Shown here piece by piece: positions 32,225 to 44,796 of a DNA stretch of 64,000 bases (positions are counted from its first letter, which is position 1; each line of letters opens with the position of its first letter). Location: contig OX328109.1 in NCBI GenBank assembly GCA_946811185.2, positions 4,278,001-4,342,000 on the forward strand, given 5' to 3'. The stretch comes from Hippopus hippopus. Taxonomy: Eukaryota; Mollusca; Bivalvia; Cardiida; Cardiidae. The notes under the pieces are model-generated. The model saw nothing but the letters and a program-made list of their open reading frames with translations, made no database searches and had not been told where the DNA came from. Made by a program: the position numbers and the translations under genes.

Positions 32225-32754
32225 CTAGGGGCCAACGGCGCCTTGCCTTAGTAACCACTTTTCAGACTTTTGCACGAAAGCTGCAACCACTCTGAACATC
32301 ATGTATAAATGCGCGCTATTCGCTGTCTCTGATTTGCTGGAACTGCAACTGTCCTATCCGATTGGCTTTAAACAACACACCCTTCAAACCACCTTACACC
32401 ATACTAGTTATTCATTCGTGATGTAAAATAGAAATGTAAAGCGGGGGGTCGGTGTCTACATATACCGAGAAAGTGCTAAAGAAAATATTTTCAAAGCACA
32501 AAATCTCAACGGTGTTTGTTTGCATGATGAGTTTTAAATAAGAACCCTTAAAAAAAATACTCCCATTAATTTCGCCAAAGACAGTTAAATGGACAGTTCA
32601 TTGTTGAATACAAATTGCTCTATGCATTTGTTCTTTCCACTTGCCCCCTAGCCATCAGTGCTTTCAACGCTTTGATTGCAGATGCATTAAACCCACTTTT
32701 TACAGAGAATGGCTCATAGAATTGGCACAGAAAAAGTAAAGAAAATTGGTATGA
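32225..32754. other. Stretch with little recognised
   Basis: Apart from the detached B end near 32683, no feature is supported. Confidence 0.5.
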
Positions 32755-32973
32755 TTTATTAAATGCTTCCTTTGCCTTTTACCCTGTACCAGCAATCCCG
32801 TGTTTTCACCGCGGATCATGAAGAAACAAGAATCAGCATTTTCTCATTTCTTTTTTCCACCGCAATGTTTTCTACCCTTTCAAAAGACTTACTTTTATCA
32901 TTTGATCTACATTCAATCTCTCGTCTGCACCTACTTTCATTTTCGACAAAGCTAGAATTTTGTTTGTGTTAAT
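32755..32973. mobile_element. Family D element, half palindrome
   Basis: Has AGCATTTTCTCATTTC and CTCGTCTGCACC. The left palindrome arm is gone. Confidence 0.7.
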
Positions 32974-33039
32974 AGCTCCCGATTTCAAGGACGCATCTTC
33001 GTAAAAAAGAAAGGAATTAACTATATGGTTTTACAGTTT

Positions 33040-33180
33040 TTCGGCGTAGGTGAATACGCTGGTTTTTGACCTACTTCTTGGTATTGATAGACTCGAACGA
33101 ATAAACAGTAATTTGCGATTGGTCGAAATTGTGGATATGTTTATTCGGCGGGCCTCTGTAGGCCTTTTTTGCGGGCAATT
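33040..33180. repeat. Dispersed repeat J, copy 3 (inverted)
   Basis: TTTTCGGCGTAGGTGAATAC, TTTTTGACCTACTT, TGCGATTGGTC, GTTTATTCGGCGGGCC. Confidence 0.7.
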
Positions 33181-33447
33181 TGTGATAACAAAATGATTTT
33201 TTTTCTTTTCATATTGAAGCACAAAAGAGTTTCAATATTCTTATTCCATGGTCTCTTACGCCGTCCATCATTTAATAAAATAATTTCTTGTGTTAAAAAC
33301 ATGAACACAGTCATATGGAAACACTATGGCAGACGAAGAAAGTGCTCCTTAAGAGCACTTTTTCCTTTCTCGACAATGTTTTCGGAAGTTTTGTGCTGCA
33401 AGACAAAATAAAGATCGCGTGCATCAGGTTGTACTAAACTTATACTA

Positions 33448-33633
33448 TACAGTCCCAAGATTTAACATCCCTAAGTAAAAAAGGCTTTTGAAAACACGGT
33501 AGGAAAAGGAGAAAATGCTGGTAACCAAAATGCTGGTAGACAAAAACCATTATTTGACGCACACTTAATTTGTCGTCTGCAAATGCTTTCAATTTGGACA
33601 AGTGTAAAATTTTGTCGTCTGTTAAAGAGTGAA
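33448..33633. mobile_element. Family D element with deleted palindrome arm
   Basis: GAAAATGCTGGTAACCAAAATGCTGG replaces the symmetric centre (read as two short blocks). TTTGTCGTCTGCAAATGC is present. Confidence 0.78.
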
Positions 33634-33824
33634 GCAGTGCTTGTAATTATGAAGGGAAAATGATGGCTGGCAAGATAAGCCGTACAGGAAAACGGTTTTG
33701 CACCAGAAATAATATGTTATGAAAATAAACAGGTGCGCCAATAAAAAACATGTCTTGCTCAATTTGCAATTTAACGATCCCTGTCTCTCTACTCTGTGAG
33801 GATGTGGATCCGTCACTGTTGGTC

Positions 33825-33859
33825 GGTCTCTCTCTGTCTCTCTCAATTAAGCGATCTCT

Positions 33860-33905
<46 letters not shown>

Positions 33906-34130
33906 TCTGCTTTTCTCTGTCTCTCTGTCTCTCTCTCTGTCTGCTTTTCTCTGTCTCTGTCTCTCTTTCTGCTTTCCTCTGTCTCTCTGTCTCTAAATCT
34001 CTCTCTGTCTCCCTCTCTCTGTCTCTGTCTCTCTTTCTGCTTTCCTCTGTCTCTCTGTCTCTAAATCTCTCTCTGTCTCCCTCTCTCTGCTTCTCTCTCT
34101 CTCTCTCTGTGTCTCTCTCTCTCTGTCATA
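33825..34130. repeat. (TC)n / (TGTC)n low-complexity tract
   Basis: Contains a longer internal duplication (TTTCTGCTTTCCTCTGTC at about 33966 and 34034). Ser/Leu-only open frames arise from it. Confidence 0.93.
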
Positions 34131-34324
34131 GATAGTCTTTGATATTATTATTATTATTATTATTATTACTGTTAGAGACCAGTTTTTGCCGACTTCCTTC
34201 TACTTAGTATTTAACAATTTAACCCAAAATATTGTTAAATAAATAAAATACGGTTCTCTAACGAAAACAAACATTCATATACCAGCAAGTACCAGATGAG
34301 ACAACACAACAAAACTAGGAGCTA

Positions 34325-34325
<1 letters not shown>
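34127..34325 (+). repeat. Dispersed repeat Q, copy 1, between two (TC)n tracts
   Basis: CATAGATAGTCTTTGATATT, (ATT)n, GACCAGTTTTTGCCGACTTC, AATATTGTTAAATAAATAAA. Matches 45548-45740, which is also followed by (TC)n. Confidence 0.78.
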
Positions 34326-34327
<2 letters not shown>

Positions 34328-34368
<41 letters not shown>

Positions 34369-34500
34369 GCTCTCTTTCTCGCTCGCTCGCTCGCTCTCTT
34401 TCTCTCGCTCTCTCTGTCTCTCTTTCTCTCTATCTCTCTCTCTCGCTCCCACTCTCTCTCTCTCTCTCTCTCTCTCGCTTTCTCTGTCTCTCTCTCTTAG
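34328..34500. repeat. (TC)n tract
   Basis: TC and TCGC repeats. Confidence 0.93.
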
Positions 34501-34568
34501 AACAGATAGATGTCGAGAATCGTTCCAAAATTAGTAGCTCAAATTGCCCACTGGAACAAGTGAGCAAT

Positions 34569-34751
34569 ATTCTGTAAAAAGGGGCTTTAATGCATCTTAG
34601 TGTTATAAGTCAATTTTCTACATGTCTAAGAACCATTCTACCTCAGGATTCAGTCGGTTGTAAGACAAAACAGATTTTAAATTATGTAATAACTCGCTTG
34701 GTATAATTCATCACGGCAATGCATTTAACACTATTTGCCAAAGCATGGCTA
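34569..34751 (+). mobile_element. Family B MITE lacking the hairpin
   Basis: CTGTAAAAAGGGGCTTTAAT joins directly to AAGTCAATTTTCTACATG, so the palindrome is deleted. Confidence 0.78.
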
Positions 34752-35136
34752 AGATTTATCCTCCCGTCGACGACTTCGAAAAAAATCTTGTAAAAATGGA
34801 AACTTATACGAATTTGAATTTTTTAGATGGATCTACACTCTTTCTATCGTCTATTTTCCAGATCAATACAAACAAAAACAAGCAATTTCGTTGAAATGAT
34901 ATCCCCCGCCGAAAAATTTTCTTGACCGCGTAACTTAAAATCGCTCTCAGTCGGCCATTTTTCATCGAATCAAAAAGAAAAAGTGTCTCGGCGCAATGGG
35001 TTATTGTACACATGTATAAAGTTTCACGAAATTCCGTCCAATGGTATTGGAGATATTCTCCCGGACGGACACACGGACGGACGGACGGACACTAAAACTA
35101 TGCATAACTTAAGTCATTCTCTGGGAAAACAGGGTT

Positions 35137-35370
35137 CAACTCTTTACCACACAATCCCGATTTTTAACGACCCTGAGGAAGAAGCCTTTTGAAAACATTG
35201 TGAGAAAAGGAGAAAATGCTGGTAACCAGCATTTTCTCCTTTTCCCACAATGTTTTCTGCTTTATCAAGGAATATTTGTGTCATTTTTGCCACCTTCAAT
35301 TTGTCGTCTGCAATTGCTTTCAATTTGGACAATTCCAAAATTTTGTCGTCTGGTCACGTGAACGAGTTAA
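35137..35370. mobile_element. Family D element, perfect palindrome
   Basis: CTCTTTACCACACAATCCCG to a GAGTTAA end. Palindrome 35196-35252. Confidence 0.88.
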
Positions 35371-35372
35371 AT

Positions 35373-35613
35373 AATAGATCTCCGTGATGCATTAAACAAA
35401 GCAAGTCATCACATACAATGTAACTGATGGTACATAGACACCATTTTAACAACACGAATGAATCTTGAGGTAGAATCGTCCTTGGAAATGCAGAAAATTT
35501 ACACTGAGTAGCAAAAAGTTTCGACCTATGTCAGCCTGCGCAGGCTGACATGGGTCGATAGTTTTTTTTTTTTTTTTTAACAGTTGCATTAAACCCCCTT
35601 TTCACAGAGCACT
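35373..35613 (-). mobile_element. Family B MITE with shortened loop
   Basis: GACCTATGTCAGCCTGCGC joins AGGCTGACATGGGTC with no GGACT loop. A T16-type homopolymer follows. Confidence 0.8.
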
Positions 35614-35830
35614 GAACATATGTAGGTTAGCATGTCACCACTTGGCACCAGACAAAATAAGCCAAGCCCTCACCACCACAGATATCATAAAGAAAATAAA
35701 ATTATAGTTTTTGCATTGTTATAAGCACTTTCTTCTTCAACTACAATGTGTTCAAAACTCATCTGCTTGCAATCCAACAGAAATCGTATGCAGGTAGAAA
35801 AGTGACGAGGGTCAATATTGCCACGGGATC

Positions 35831-36075
35831 TTTTTTTTTAAGGTGACCTTTCTTCGGTTTTTTTTTTTAGGTGGTCTCTCTTCGGTTTTTTTTTTTTAAG
35901 TGGCCTCTCTTCGGCTTTTTTTTTTTTAGGTGGCCTCTCTTCGGTTTTTTTTTTTTTAAGGTGACCTCTCTTCGGTTTTTTTTTTTTTAGGTGACCTCTC
36001 TTCGGTTTCTTTTTTTTAGGTGGCCTCTCTTCGGTTTTTTTTTTTTAGGTGGCCTCTCTTCGGTTTTTTTTTTTA
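35831..36075. repeat. T-rich minisatellite, 8 units of about 28-31 bp
   Basis: Each unit is AGGTGGCCTCTCTTCGG followed by T10-T14. The units differ at GG/GA and in T-tract length. Confidence 0.93.
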
Positions 36076-37354
36076 AACTCAAGAGATTTGTCCTCATTTA
36101 AAACCGGAAACGACAACAGCGATTGCTTTGAAGGCCTCCAAAACATGAAATGCATTTTCTATCCGTCGTAATCTATGCATTCTTGCAGCCGTCAGGGACA
36201 ACATTATGCATGAAGATACAAGAATGATTATAGTTTCATATGATAAGGATGAAATGGGTTGAAAACTGTCTGAAAACTGACTTAAAACGAGCAGAGGTGT
36301 ATCTTTAAACACTGATACACTGATAAATACTACAAAATATAATTTTCTGTGCAAACGTAGGGAAAATGAAAAAAAAACCCAGCATTTTAGCGCCAATGCT
36401 GATGGCATTGACGACCATTGTTTACAACCAAACTGATGTTGTACGTGTAGCCTTTGAAAGGTCAACTATCAACACAAACAGATAAATTCGTGTAAACACT
36501 TACGTACAAAGACAATAAGTGCCAGATCCACCTAGTCTGGTCTTCATATAAATGAGAAATTTCCTGTGAGAGATGGGCAATCATAAATCATACAACACTG
36601 TAGTCTGATGATAATTGTTTGTGCCTGGAACACCAGAATACAACGCATAACTCAAGAGTTCACGTACATCTTATGGTGAAAACGCCCCATGATACACTTT
36701 CGTGTATTAATAAGTCTTTTTTTTGTGTGTGTATTCTTTATGATTTATGTTTCTAATTTCACCGTGTATAAATACAATATGGCCAATTGATAACTGTAAA
36801 AAGTAGACCCATTTTTCTCTTACTCCCTGACAGTATTATTTTTATGTATTTACAAGTTATCAGTCTTCTAGACAAGTGCAATCATAACATCCACATGAAA
36901 TATGATGTATGTCAGCATAACTTAGTTTGCAGTCTACAAACTATATGTAAAAATAGCAGAGCACACCTAGCATTATGTTCAGGCAGACACATTAATTACC
37001 GAAACGTAAAACGAAATTGCAATATGTTGGAATGAGTCACTTATTATTTGCCATTTACAGGAAATCAAATAAATAATCGAGACATCAATTACCATTACCT
37101 GCGGAAAAAAATGCTAAAATTGATAACTACACTGAAACAGAGACAGACGGATTGCGGTGAAATCTTGGAATTTCGGATAATACCAATATTTTATGGTTTA
37201 ATGCTTTGACCTTTCTGGCAACAATATCAAACCACCACAGAGACATGCTGCACTGCTGAAATCTAGGTGGTATTTTCAATAATTACAAGGCACCATGTTC
37301 ATACGCGTTTTACATGTGTCTAATGACCTTGAGTTGTTATGACTAAAATCAATA
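36076..37354. other. AT-rich stretch, no supported gene
   Basis: Contains a 123-codon minus-strand open frame (36094-36465) with a hydrophobic middle but no recognised domain. No splice context convinced me. No MITE copies were seen, which is unusual for this intron. Confidence 0.45.
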
Positions 37355-38640
37355 ATTATGCACCTTAAATCAACAATGAACCTAAAAGGAACAACAATTA
37401 AAACATCAAATGAAAGAAAATATTCCTTAAATCAACAACATGAACCTCAATTGATAAAAAAGCGTTTCACATCTATGTGCCTAAAACAAATAAAAAAACA
37501 ATGGGGTACTTCAAACCAGCAATACCGAACCTCAAGTCATCGTCACATCAAGTGTTTCTCTCGTATTCATGACATGGTTAAACCAGTGGTGAACACATCA
37601 ATGGGGGCTTATTTTGATGATTACACTAAACTCAAAGAATGTTTTATCACTTAATTTAAAACGGAACTAGCTGGCAAAGCACCACCGAATGAACAGAAGA
37701 GAAAAGGAAAAAAAAAATAGGAAAAAGTAATGGTATTCCTTCAGTGGGATACGTAGTCTTTCACTTTCAAATTTTGCTCCAAAATTTCGCGAAGTCTCGT
37801 GATCAATAACAAGAGTCGATTGTTCAGGGTAGCATTCAAATAAATAAGTTCGACTAAATGGCATGTCTGTTCTAAAAAGTAGACGGGGTAATTCCAAACG
37901 CCCAATCTGCACATCTTACTGAATATACTATTAAATATTTTTCTTTGCAAGCGTACAGAAACAGGGGAAAAAACCATGGCAAGAGAATCTAAAAAGGCTC
38001 CTTTAAGCTAGTAACGCTGTATCTGATATTTATTCTTAGGTACGTGGAAAAAGCAAAATTTTTAAAAGGAAAAATTCTTTTTAACTAAACCTTTTTTTTT
38101 TTTTACATTTCAGGAAAATGGTTTGGACTTCACGTTCCTTCCGCTACGCTACAATACTGGATTTATGAAACATACATGTAGGCCTATTGAGTATTTCCTA
38201 CAAATAAAAAAGAAAGTATCTTAAATCAAAAATAGTAATCCTAAAATCTAAAATGAATAACCGCAAATCTACGATGACGTACCTCAAATCTACAAGGATT
38301 TTACTCCAAATCAAAAACGATGGAGCTCAAATTAACAATATCGTACCTCAACCCAACGTAGTGTTCCTGGAATCATCCATGATTATGAACAACAAACAAT
38401 TATGAGCCCTAAATCTACAATGATGTACCTTAAATTGATATTGCAAGAACTCAAATCGACATAAATGTACCTCGAATCAATACTGACGTAGCTTAGATAA
38501 AAAGATAATGAACTTCAAAGCACCAAAGGTGTACCTCAAACAAAAAATAACAATAATGTACCTCTAACCAACAACGATGTGCCACAGACAAAAAAAAAAA
38601 CAAACTCAAAGCAACAATGGTATAGAAAGATTAAAAGAAA
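37355..38640. repeat. Degenerate ACCTCAAATC-AACAATG repeats
   Basis: GTACCTCAAATCTACAA-type units of about 20-25 bp recur irregularly, most clearly at 38275-38625 and 37358-37600. Interruptions are frequent. Confidence 0.65.
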
Positions 38641-38804
38641 AAAAAATGACTGAATTTACAATAATGTATTTCAAACAAACTTTAGAAATAAGGAAACAGA
38701 GGAACTTTTAGGGGCTAAGAGTTTACGCTTGATCCAATCAATTTAAGTAAATACAGTGAATTTCAAACAAGATATATTTTTACAAAGAAAGACGACATGA
38801 ATTT

Positions 38805-38935
38805 ATTGGCAAATAGGTAGGGACCCTGAAAATAAACATGCCTACATTTTTGACCAATCACAATTTTTTATTAATTCATTTATTATCAATACCATTAAGT
38901 AGGTCAAAGGTAAGCAAATTCAGCTACGCCAAAAA
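38805..38935. repeat. Dispersed repeat J, copy 4
   Basis: GGCAAATAGGTAGGGACCC, TTTGACCAATCACAA, AAGTAGGTCAAAGG, AGCTACGCCAAAAA. Confidence 0.72.
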
Positions 38936-39134
38936 TACAGTTTAACCCTTTCTTCCAATTCAAGATTTTAATCTGGCAAATAGATGCCGCATCTGGCGAA
39001 CACATACAACAGTACTGTCATCACTGTACATTATAGTGATCTATTATCATTCACTTAGAGAGCGCATATTACAACTTTAATTGCACCATGCTTTATTGTC
39101 TTGTATCCTGTCTGCAATATTGAGGTCAAAGCCT

Positions 39135-39680
39135 TTATTTCATGCTTTTCGGTAGTTTTTCGGAAAATAATGGTGGATTATAAGATTTGATAATTCATGG
39201 TTATGACCAGTAATATTAACCGTAAATATTTCCGTAACTCTTTAATTGAAGACGGAAACGGTTGTTCCCGCGCACTATAGTTACCTAGAAAAACAGAGCG
39301 TGCCTTTCAACCAGACGAAATATGACGTAATTTACTGGCTTCTACCTTACATTTCTAGCGCTTTACGTAATCCTGTAATGCGTTTTTATGTGGGGGTACG
39401 CCATGGGGAATTCCAGAAAACAAAAAAAGGGGTAAGGAGCAAGAAATAAATCGAACATTTCTTTTTCCGGTGAAAGATCGAAATTTATTTCATCGAGTGA
39501 ACATCATCTGTAATATTTTCACGAGTGACTGTGCCACTCGTGAAAATAATACCGATGATGTTCACTCGATCGTATTAATTTCGATCTTTCACCGTGCGAC
39601 ACTCGTGAAAATATTACCGATGATGTTCACTCGATGAAATAAATTTTGATCTTTCACCGAAAAAAAAAATATCCTCTATG
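39135..39680. mobile_element. Family E element with a duplicated palindrome arm
   Basis: TTTATTTCATGCTTTTCGG to ATATCCTCTATG. The end (39468-39659) holds one left arm and two right arms (each ending GATCTTTCACCG), unlike the single pair at 10713-10839. Confidence 0.8.
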
Positions 39681-40021
39681 TCTTAAGTTCACGGTGTTTA
39701 GCCCAGCTTTTACCAACTGGGGCTACCCCATTGTTTATTTTGCACTCCAGGGTTAACAGATGGTTCCAGATATAAAGTTTCTATACTGGATCATCTCCTC
39801 TTCTTGCGTCAGCGTAATCACCTCCGAAAATGTAACTTTGTCTTTCTTTGTCTCTTTATTTCTTTGGTAATTCAAACGTCTATTCTGTATATTTAATGCA
39901 GCATACTCGTAATGAAGAAACAATTGACGAAAACAGTAGGCCAAAAATCAAATCTAAGGCCACAGAAATATTTTTCTCCACAAGGCTGTGATAGTTACTG
40001 AAATATTCATTCAGGTTTTAA

Positions 40022-40225
40022 TTCTTTTTAAGACGTCAAGATTTAAGATTTATCTAAATGGAAAGTATTTGCAGTCGACAAATTCAACATAGATGAAACG
40101 ATCGGATTCGTCTTTTAGAACGGTATAAAAATGTTATGGCCCAGTGGCATTTTCAACTTTTCCAACAATGCTATCAAACGACTCCCTCATCAGGGTAGTT
40201 AAAACACGGGGTTGATTGGTTAAAC
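40022..40225. repeat. Family D element, old
   Basis: TTTGCAGTCGACAAATTC, GTGGCATTTTCAACTTTTCC, AAAACACGGGGTTGATTGG. Confidence 0.68.
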
Positions 40226-40717
40226 ATTCAAATGTATAGATTACGTGAGTTTATTTTCACATTCGCATTTGCTAAAGAATGAACTTCGACATTAAGTAAC
40301 TCATCTGGACATTGGCACGTAGAATAAACAACAGCCCATTTCAGTACATTTAACAAGAGCAAGTGATATTTTTCTCTTTTTTTTCCCCGCCTCTTTTTCA
40401 CCACTTAGTTATCACCCAAACATTTTTAAGTAACGTTATATCTTTATTTGTTGAATACGCATGAAATATAGATTTTTTTTTAGTCTTGGTATTTATCTTT
40501 AAAACAGCTGTTTGCATTTTAAAAGCGACTGTTAAATAAAAAGATGTAAAAGATGTAAAAATGCAGAAGAATGCAAAAACAAAATTGTCTTTGCAAAGCT
40601 GCTACGGGTCAGCATAGCAATCAGACTGCAAGTATTTCAGTCTAATTTTGCTCCACTCACTCCATTAACTGCGTCTAAATCCACATCAAGAAGGCTATTA
40701 GTAAATCAATCAACCTA

Positions 40718-40720
40718 TCA

Positions 40721-40757
<37 letters not shown>
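40718..40757. repeat. (ATCT)n microsatellite
   Basis: Perfect ATCT tract. Confidence 0.95.
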
Positions 40758-41984
40758 GTAACTGTAACAGGAAATAAAAAACAGGTAACGTTATTTCTTT
40801 GGTATCTTTATAGAATAAAAAGTTATCAAGATTATTTAAAATAACGCAAAATCGCCATTAACTTCTTAAAAATCTTTGCCATAATGCCACAATATTCTAG
40901 TAAGTGGTGGCAGCTCTATGGCACCTTATAAACCAAATCAATTTTCTCTGAAAACTCTGGAAGACGTTCCTGACCCAAATAAATGTCTCTATATGACGTC
41001 AATAACATATGCGATATGGAACGTTTATTGGAAAAGTTTGTCAACCGATGCCAAAACAAATTTGTCAAAATGTCAAGGTCGGGTTGTCTTCCATAATACC
41101 ACGTGATTATAAACCTTGTATCACTTGTCAGAGCCGATGTCAGGTATTCGTTGAGCCGACAAGTGTCTATAAAAACAAACTTATTCTAAAATCTTCATAC
41201 GAGTATTACCCCCTATCTTTCACAACCTTTCCGTTTGAACCTTGATAATTTCATTATAAATAAATAAACAAAAGAAAATTTTAGTCGGTAAAAATCAAAT
41301 AAATAAATTAATCAATGAAATGAAATAAAAAATAAGTAAATAAATAGATAAATAAAAGTCTATTTTGGCTAGAATGGCACACATAATACTGGGCGATAGA
41401 TTCAGACCACATGCTCTATGCAGTTTGAAAATTTTCCCCCAAAAGTAATATGAGTGTCACTTTGAATTACAACTCGTTGAAGTTATTTGAAAGCTTTTTT
41501 TTTAAATCAAAGCGATTCTTACATTATCAAGTCTGAAAATAGTACATCGAGCAAGACAAAGCCATAAATTTATTATTTATTTATCCACGCCATACATGTA
41601 TTTCGATAACTATTCTAAACTGCATTCCAATTCCAATCCTCAAAAATGTTTTAAAAATACAAAGGGTTTGGTTAAAAAATTGTGTTATTTTCTAAAGCGA
41701 ATTAAATCAGAAATGTTATTCAAAACGGTTTATGATTACGGACAATGACTGAACCGTAATTAGAGTAAACGGTGTTCTGTATTTCTCGGCTATTTCTACG
41801 TTGTGATATATGGACACACGGCGTCAGAAAAACTTGTAAGTATAAATAGAAGGTTGACTACTAATGACTTTGTGTAGATTTTTAGCCGAATTTTCCCCCT
41901 CGAAATTGCCTAGTTAATTTGTTCATTGCTCTGCTAATAGAGTGTTGATGAGTCTCACAGATGGACGATGGGGAAAAGCAATGC
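40758..41984. other. AT-rich stretch, no supported gene
   Basis: Rich in AAATAAAT runs near 41260-41355. Two small overlapping open frames (40918-41245) have no recognised domain. Confidence 0.5.
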
Positions 41985-42135
41985 CGAAAAATACCTATCG
42001 CTCCCTCTTCTTGTCTATTTGACATTCGGAAAACCTCGGGTGATCCGTTGATCAAATCCCTTGGCTGTATTACGATAAGTGATATGCCCTAATACGGTAC
42101 ATTTCTTCGCCGGAAGTAGACCGATGTACTGTTTT
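41985..42135 (-). repeat. Dispersed repeat P, copy 2 (inverted)
   Basis: GGTGATCCGTTGATCAAATC and TTCGCCGGAAGTAGACCG are the inverse of blocks at 6205-6330. Confidence 0.62.
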
Positions 42136-42384
42136 TAAAATTGTAAGACTCCACTTAAAAAAGAAAACACAAGTCACAATTTTTCTATCTAAATCTTTCT
42201 AATTACATTTCCGTTGACAAGCAGTTTGTACGTTCAATTTTTAATGTGTTCTATCAATCCCGTTGGAAGGTTTCACCGACAGGTTGACAGATTTGAATAA
42301 CTTCATCGTAGTTGTTGATGTCGTTGCTAATCGATTGACTTGGGGGCCGCCATGTTTAAGATCATGTGACTGACAGCACAAGGA

Positions 42385-42475
42385 AACCTCCTTGATACAA
42401 ATGAGGTTACATGTGGTTGCGGAATCGACCGAGTTGTGACCAGTGTCTTCATGTCTGTCTGATAGAGAAAAGGCC
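42385..42475 (+). repeat. Dispersed repeat T, copy 2
   Basis: AAACCTCCTTGATACAAATG and GCGGAATCGACCGAGTTGTG. Confidence 0.6.
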
Positions 42476-42507
42476 TACAACTCCGTCGACGGATTTTTTA
42501 AACACTT

Positions 42508-42932
42508 TACCCCTTTACAAAACAGGTCCGTGTTTTACGACACTGTGGAAGAAGGCTATTGAAAACATTGGAAACCAAACGACAAAATTTTAGACAAGAA
42601 AGGGGCTGCAGAAAACAATTTGAACCATGCTCTGTGAAAAGGGGGCTTAATGCATCTGCGAAAAGTATCGACCCAGGTCAGCCTGCGCAGTCCGCGCAGG
42701 CTGGCCTGAGCCGAAACTTTTCGCTATTGGTCAATTTTCTGTATGTCCAAGGACCAGTCTACCTTATGATTAGGTCGATTGTTAAAAAAGTGGCTATTAA
42801 GGATCCATAATTATCTGAAGGCTTAATTGGTATAATGCACACTGATTAACAGCATTTTCTGCTTTTCCCGCAATATTTTCAAAAGCTTGAATCTTTAGAT
42901 TCATTGAAACAAGCGATTGTTTGATGAAGGAA
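42508..42932. mobile_element. Family D fragments around a family B insertion
   Basis: D left part 42508-42600. B copy 42623-42843 with intact hairpin (42671-42714). D right part 42844-42932 (AACAGCATTTTCTGCTTTTC). Confidence 0.75.
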
Positions 42933-43607
42933 TTCACAGTATTTTAAGTCAGATTGTCGTTATATATATTATTTCATCAATTTTCATAAAAAATGCTTAC
43001 GTTCTGAACAAGTCTAAATAATTGTCATCTGGTTAAGATTTAAGCCGGATTTCGCTTTGAAAGTTTTTTTTTTTTTTTCTTTCTTTCTTTTTTTAACCTT
43101 AACAAAATTTACTTATTTTCATTCATGTGCAAAAATGTCTTCAAATTTAAAACATTGATAAAGATTAATGTAGAAAACACGGATAATTAGTAATTGTTTT
43201 CTTTTTTCTTTTGGGGGGTGGGGTATTATTAATTTTGCTTTGATATTTCCTATATCGTTACTAACGGTATAGCCGTTATTGTATGACATGGGGTAAATAC
43301 ATCTTTGAAGTTTGTGACTTTGAGTTCCATCGAAGGTAATCTTTCTTCAGCATTTTACCCAACTAGACGTAAACGGTTTCGTCCTCGTATTTTTTTCCTA
43401 TACAAAATACAATGTATCAACTTTGTCCGCCCTGAAAAAAACTTTGGGTCAGAATCTGGATTAAAGCCCCTTTAATGCATTACTAAGAATCGAAATAAAT
43501 GGTAAAATTGCACCTCAAAGCTTTCACCCGAAAACCTGATTATCTCCATATACAATTAATGATTAATGGTACAATTAGTAGAATACTGTACTTGTTACAC
43601 CGTCCCT
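42933..43607. other. AT-rich stretch, nothing recognised
   Basis: T-rich runs near 43064-43095 and a G run near 43213. No coding or repeat assignment. Confidence 0.5.
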
Positions 43608-43847
43608 TTTACCCTTTCTCTAATAGTTCCGTGTTTTATATCCATGTGGAAGGATGATGTCTAAAACATCTACTGTGAAAAAAGTTGACTGTGCTAAAAG
43701 CGGGCAATTTACCCCTTCCGCACAAGGTTTCTCTACCGCTTTTTAAGACAAGTTACATCAAAAGAGCTTCTGAAAGAGCTTATTCAGTCTCTGCCATTAC
43801 TTTGAATTTGGACAAGTCTGAAACTTATCGTCAGGTAAAGGGTTAAA
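43608..43847. repeat. Family D element, old
   Basis: TTCCGTGTTTTATATCC, TTTGAATTTGGACAAGTC, TCAGGTAAAGGGTTAA. The palindrome is lost. Confidence 0.7.
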
Positions 43848-43929
43848 CATACCCATATGTTTATATATTGTTATCGACGTATAACACATTTGTACGCAAA
43901 AAAGCTCCAACAGGTAGCGGATATTATAC

Positions 43930-44195
43930 AGAGCGGCATAGTTACACAGTGAAAGGAACTTCTTTTCGGGAAAGGACTAACATGTCCACGAAAGGAAGAC
44001 TGTTTGCTATGAAATGTGGGGTTGATTCATAAAAGAAAGGTTTCTATATCACATCTGATATATTTCCATAACATCGATGAAATTCACACATTTTACTAGT
44101 TAAACCAATATTTCATAGCAAATAATCTTCCTTTCGAGGACGTGATCATCCTTTCGCAAATGGAACTTCCTTTCGCTGTTTAGCTATACGCATAC
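43930..44195. mobile_element. Family N, long imperfect inverted repeat
   Basis: GAGCGGCATAGTTACACAG-GTGAAAGGAACTTC at the left against GGAACTTCCTTTCGC..TAGCTATACGC at the right. TTTGCTATGAAAT and ATTTCATAGCAAAT pair further in. Arms are about 90 bp. Confidence 0.65.
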
Positions 44196-44576
44196 AAAGC
44201 GAATGTTTCGACAAAGCGGTCCCCATTGCAAAGCTAGCTGCATCTTTGTCTTACAACAGCGAACAGTTGATGCTCCTGAGCGACTGTCTCTTTCCATCAG
44301 CGCCATTTCGATGAACGTGATTACTTTTCCAAGCGGAGGTAGAACGGACCGCGTCACAATGAAAAGTAGTCCCACAACACTTCATGCATTTACGTGTGCT
44401 CTGTTTGACCACTTAGCTTGTTGCAGGACATAATTGAGTTGAACTGTACTTATTTCATGAATGATGCAAGGTTGTCTTCCTTAATTTCCTTGGATTAATG
44501 TTCGGCCTAAAAGTGCTAAGCACGACTTAAAGGGGACAATTTAAATTTTCATAATCTCGCAAAACATCACAAATGA

Positions 44577-44784
44577 ACATTTTAGACTCGTCCAATTTAA
44601 AAGTATTTGCAGACGACAACATATATGTGGCTCAAGCGGTGGTATTTATTTTTGAAAAATTTAGAAAACATTGTGGGAAAAGAAGAAAATGCTTGAGACC
44701 AATATTTTCTTCTTTTCCGTAAATGTTTTCGAAAGCTGTCTTTTTTACGGCTGGTAAACACGATGTTTGGTAATAAAGGTTTAA
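44577..44784. mobile_element. Family D element
   Basis: TTAGACTCGTCCAATTTAAA, TTTGCAGACGACAACATAT, GAAAACATTGTGGGAAAAG. The centre has mutated to GCTTGAGACCAATA. Confidence 0.78.
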
Positions 44785-44796
44785 GTTAGGCTACAG

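Noticed and set aside
33750..34577. Ser/Leu-rich open frames
   Set aside because: Pure products of (TC)n tracts. The same applies near 9600, 14118, 45730, 55416 and 63598.
36094..36465. 123-codon minus-strand frame with a hydrophobic segment
   Set aside because: No recognised domain or splice sites, and it sits in AT-rich intron DNA. A protein search would decide.
44184..44433. Overlapping plus and minus frames in a patch more GC-rich than its surroundings
   Set aside because: The patch adjoins the inverted-repeat element N, and neither frame resembles a known protein. It could be an exon relic but is unsupported.
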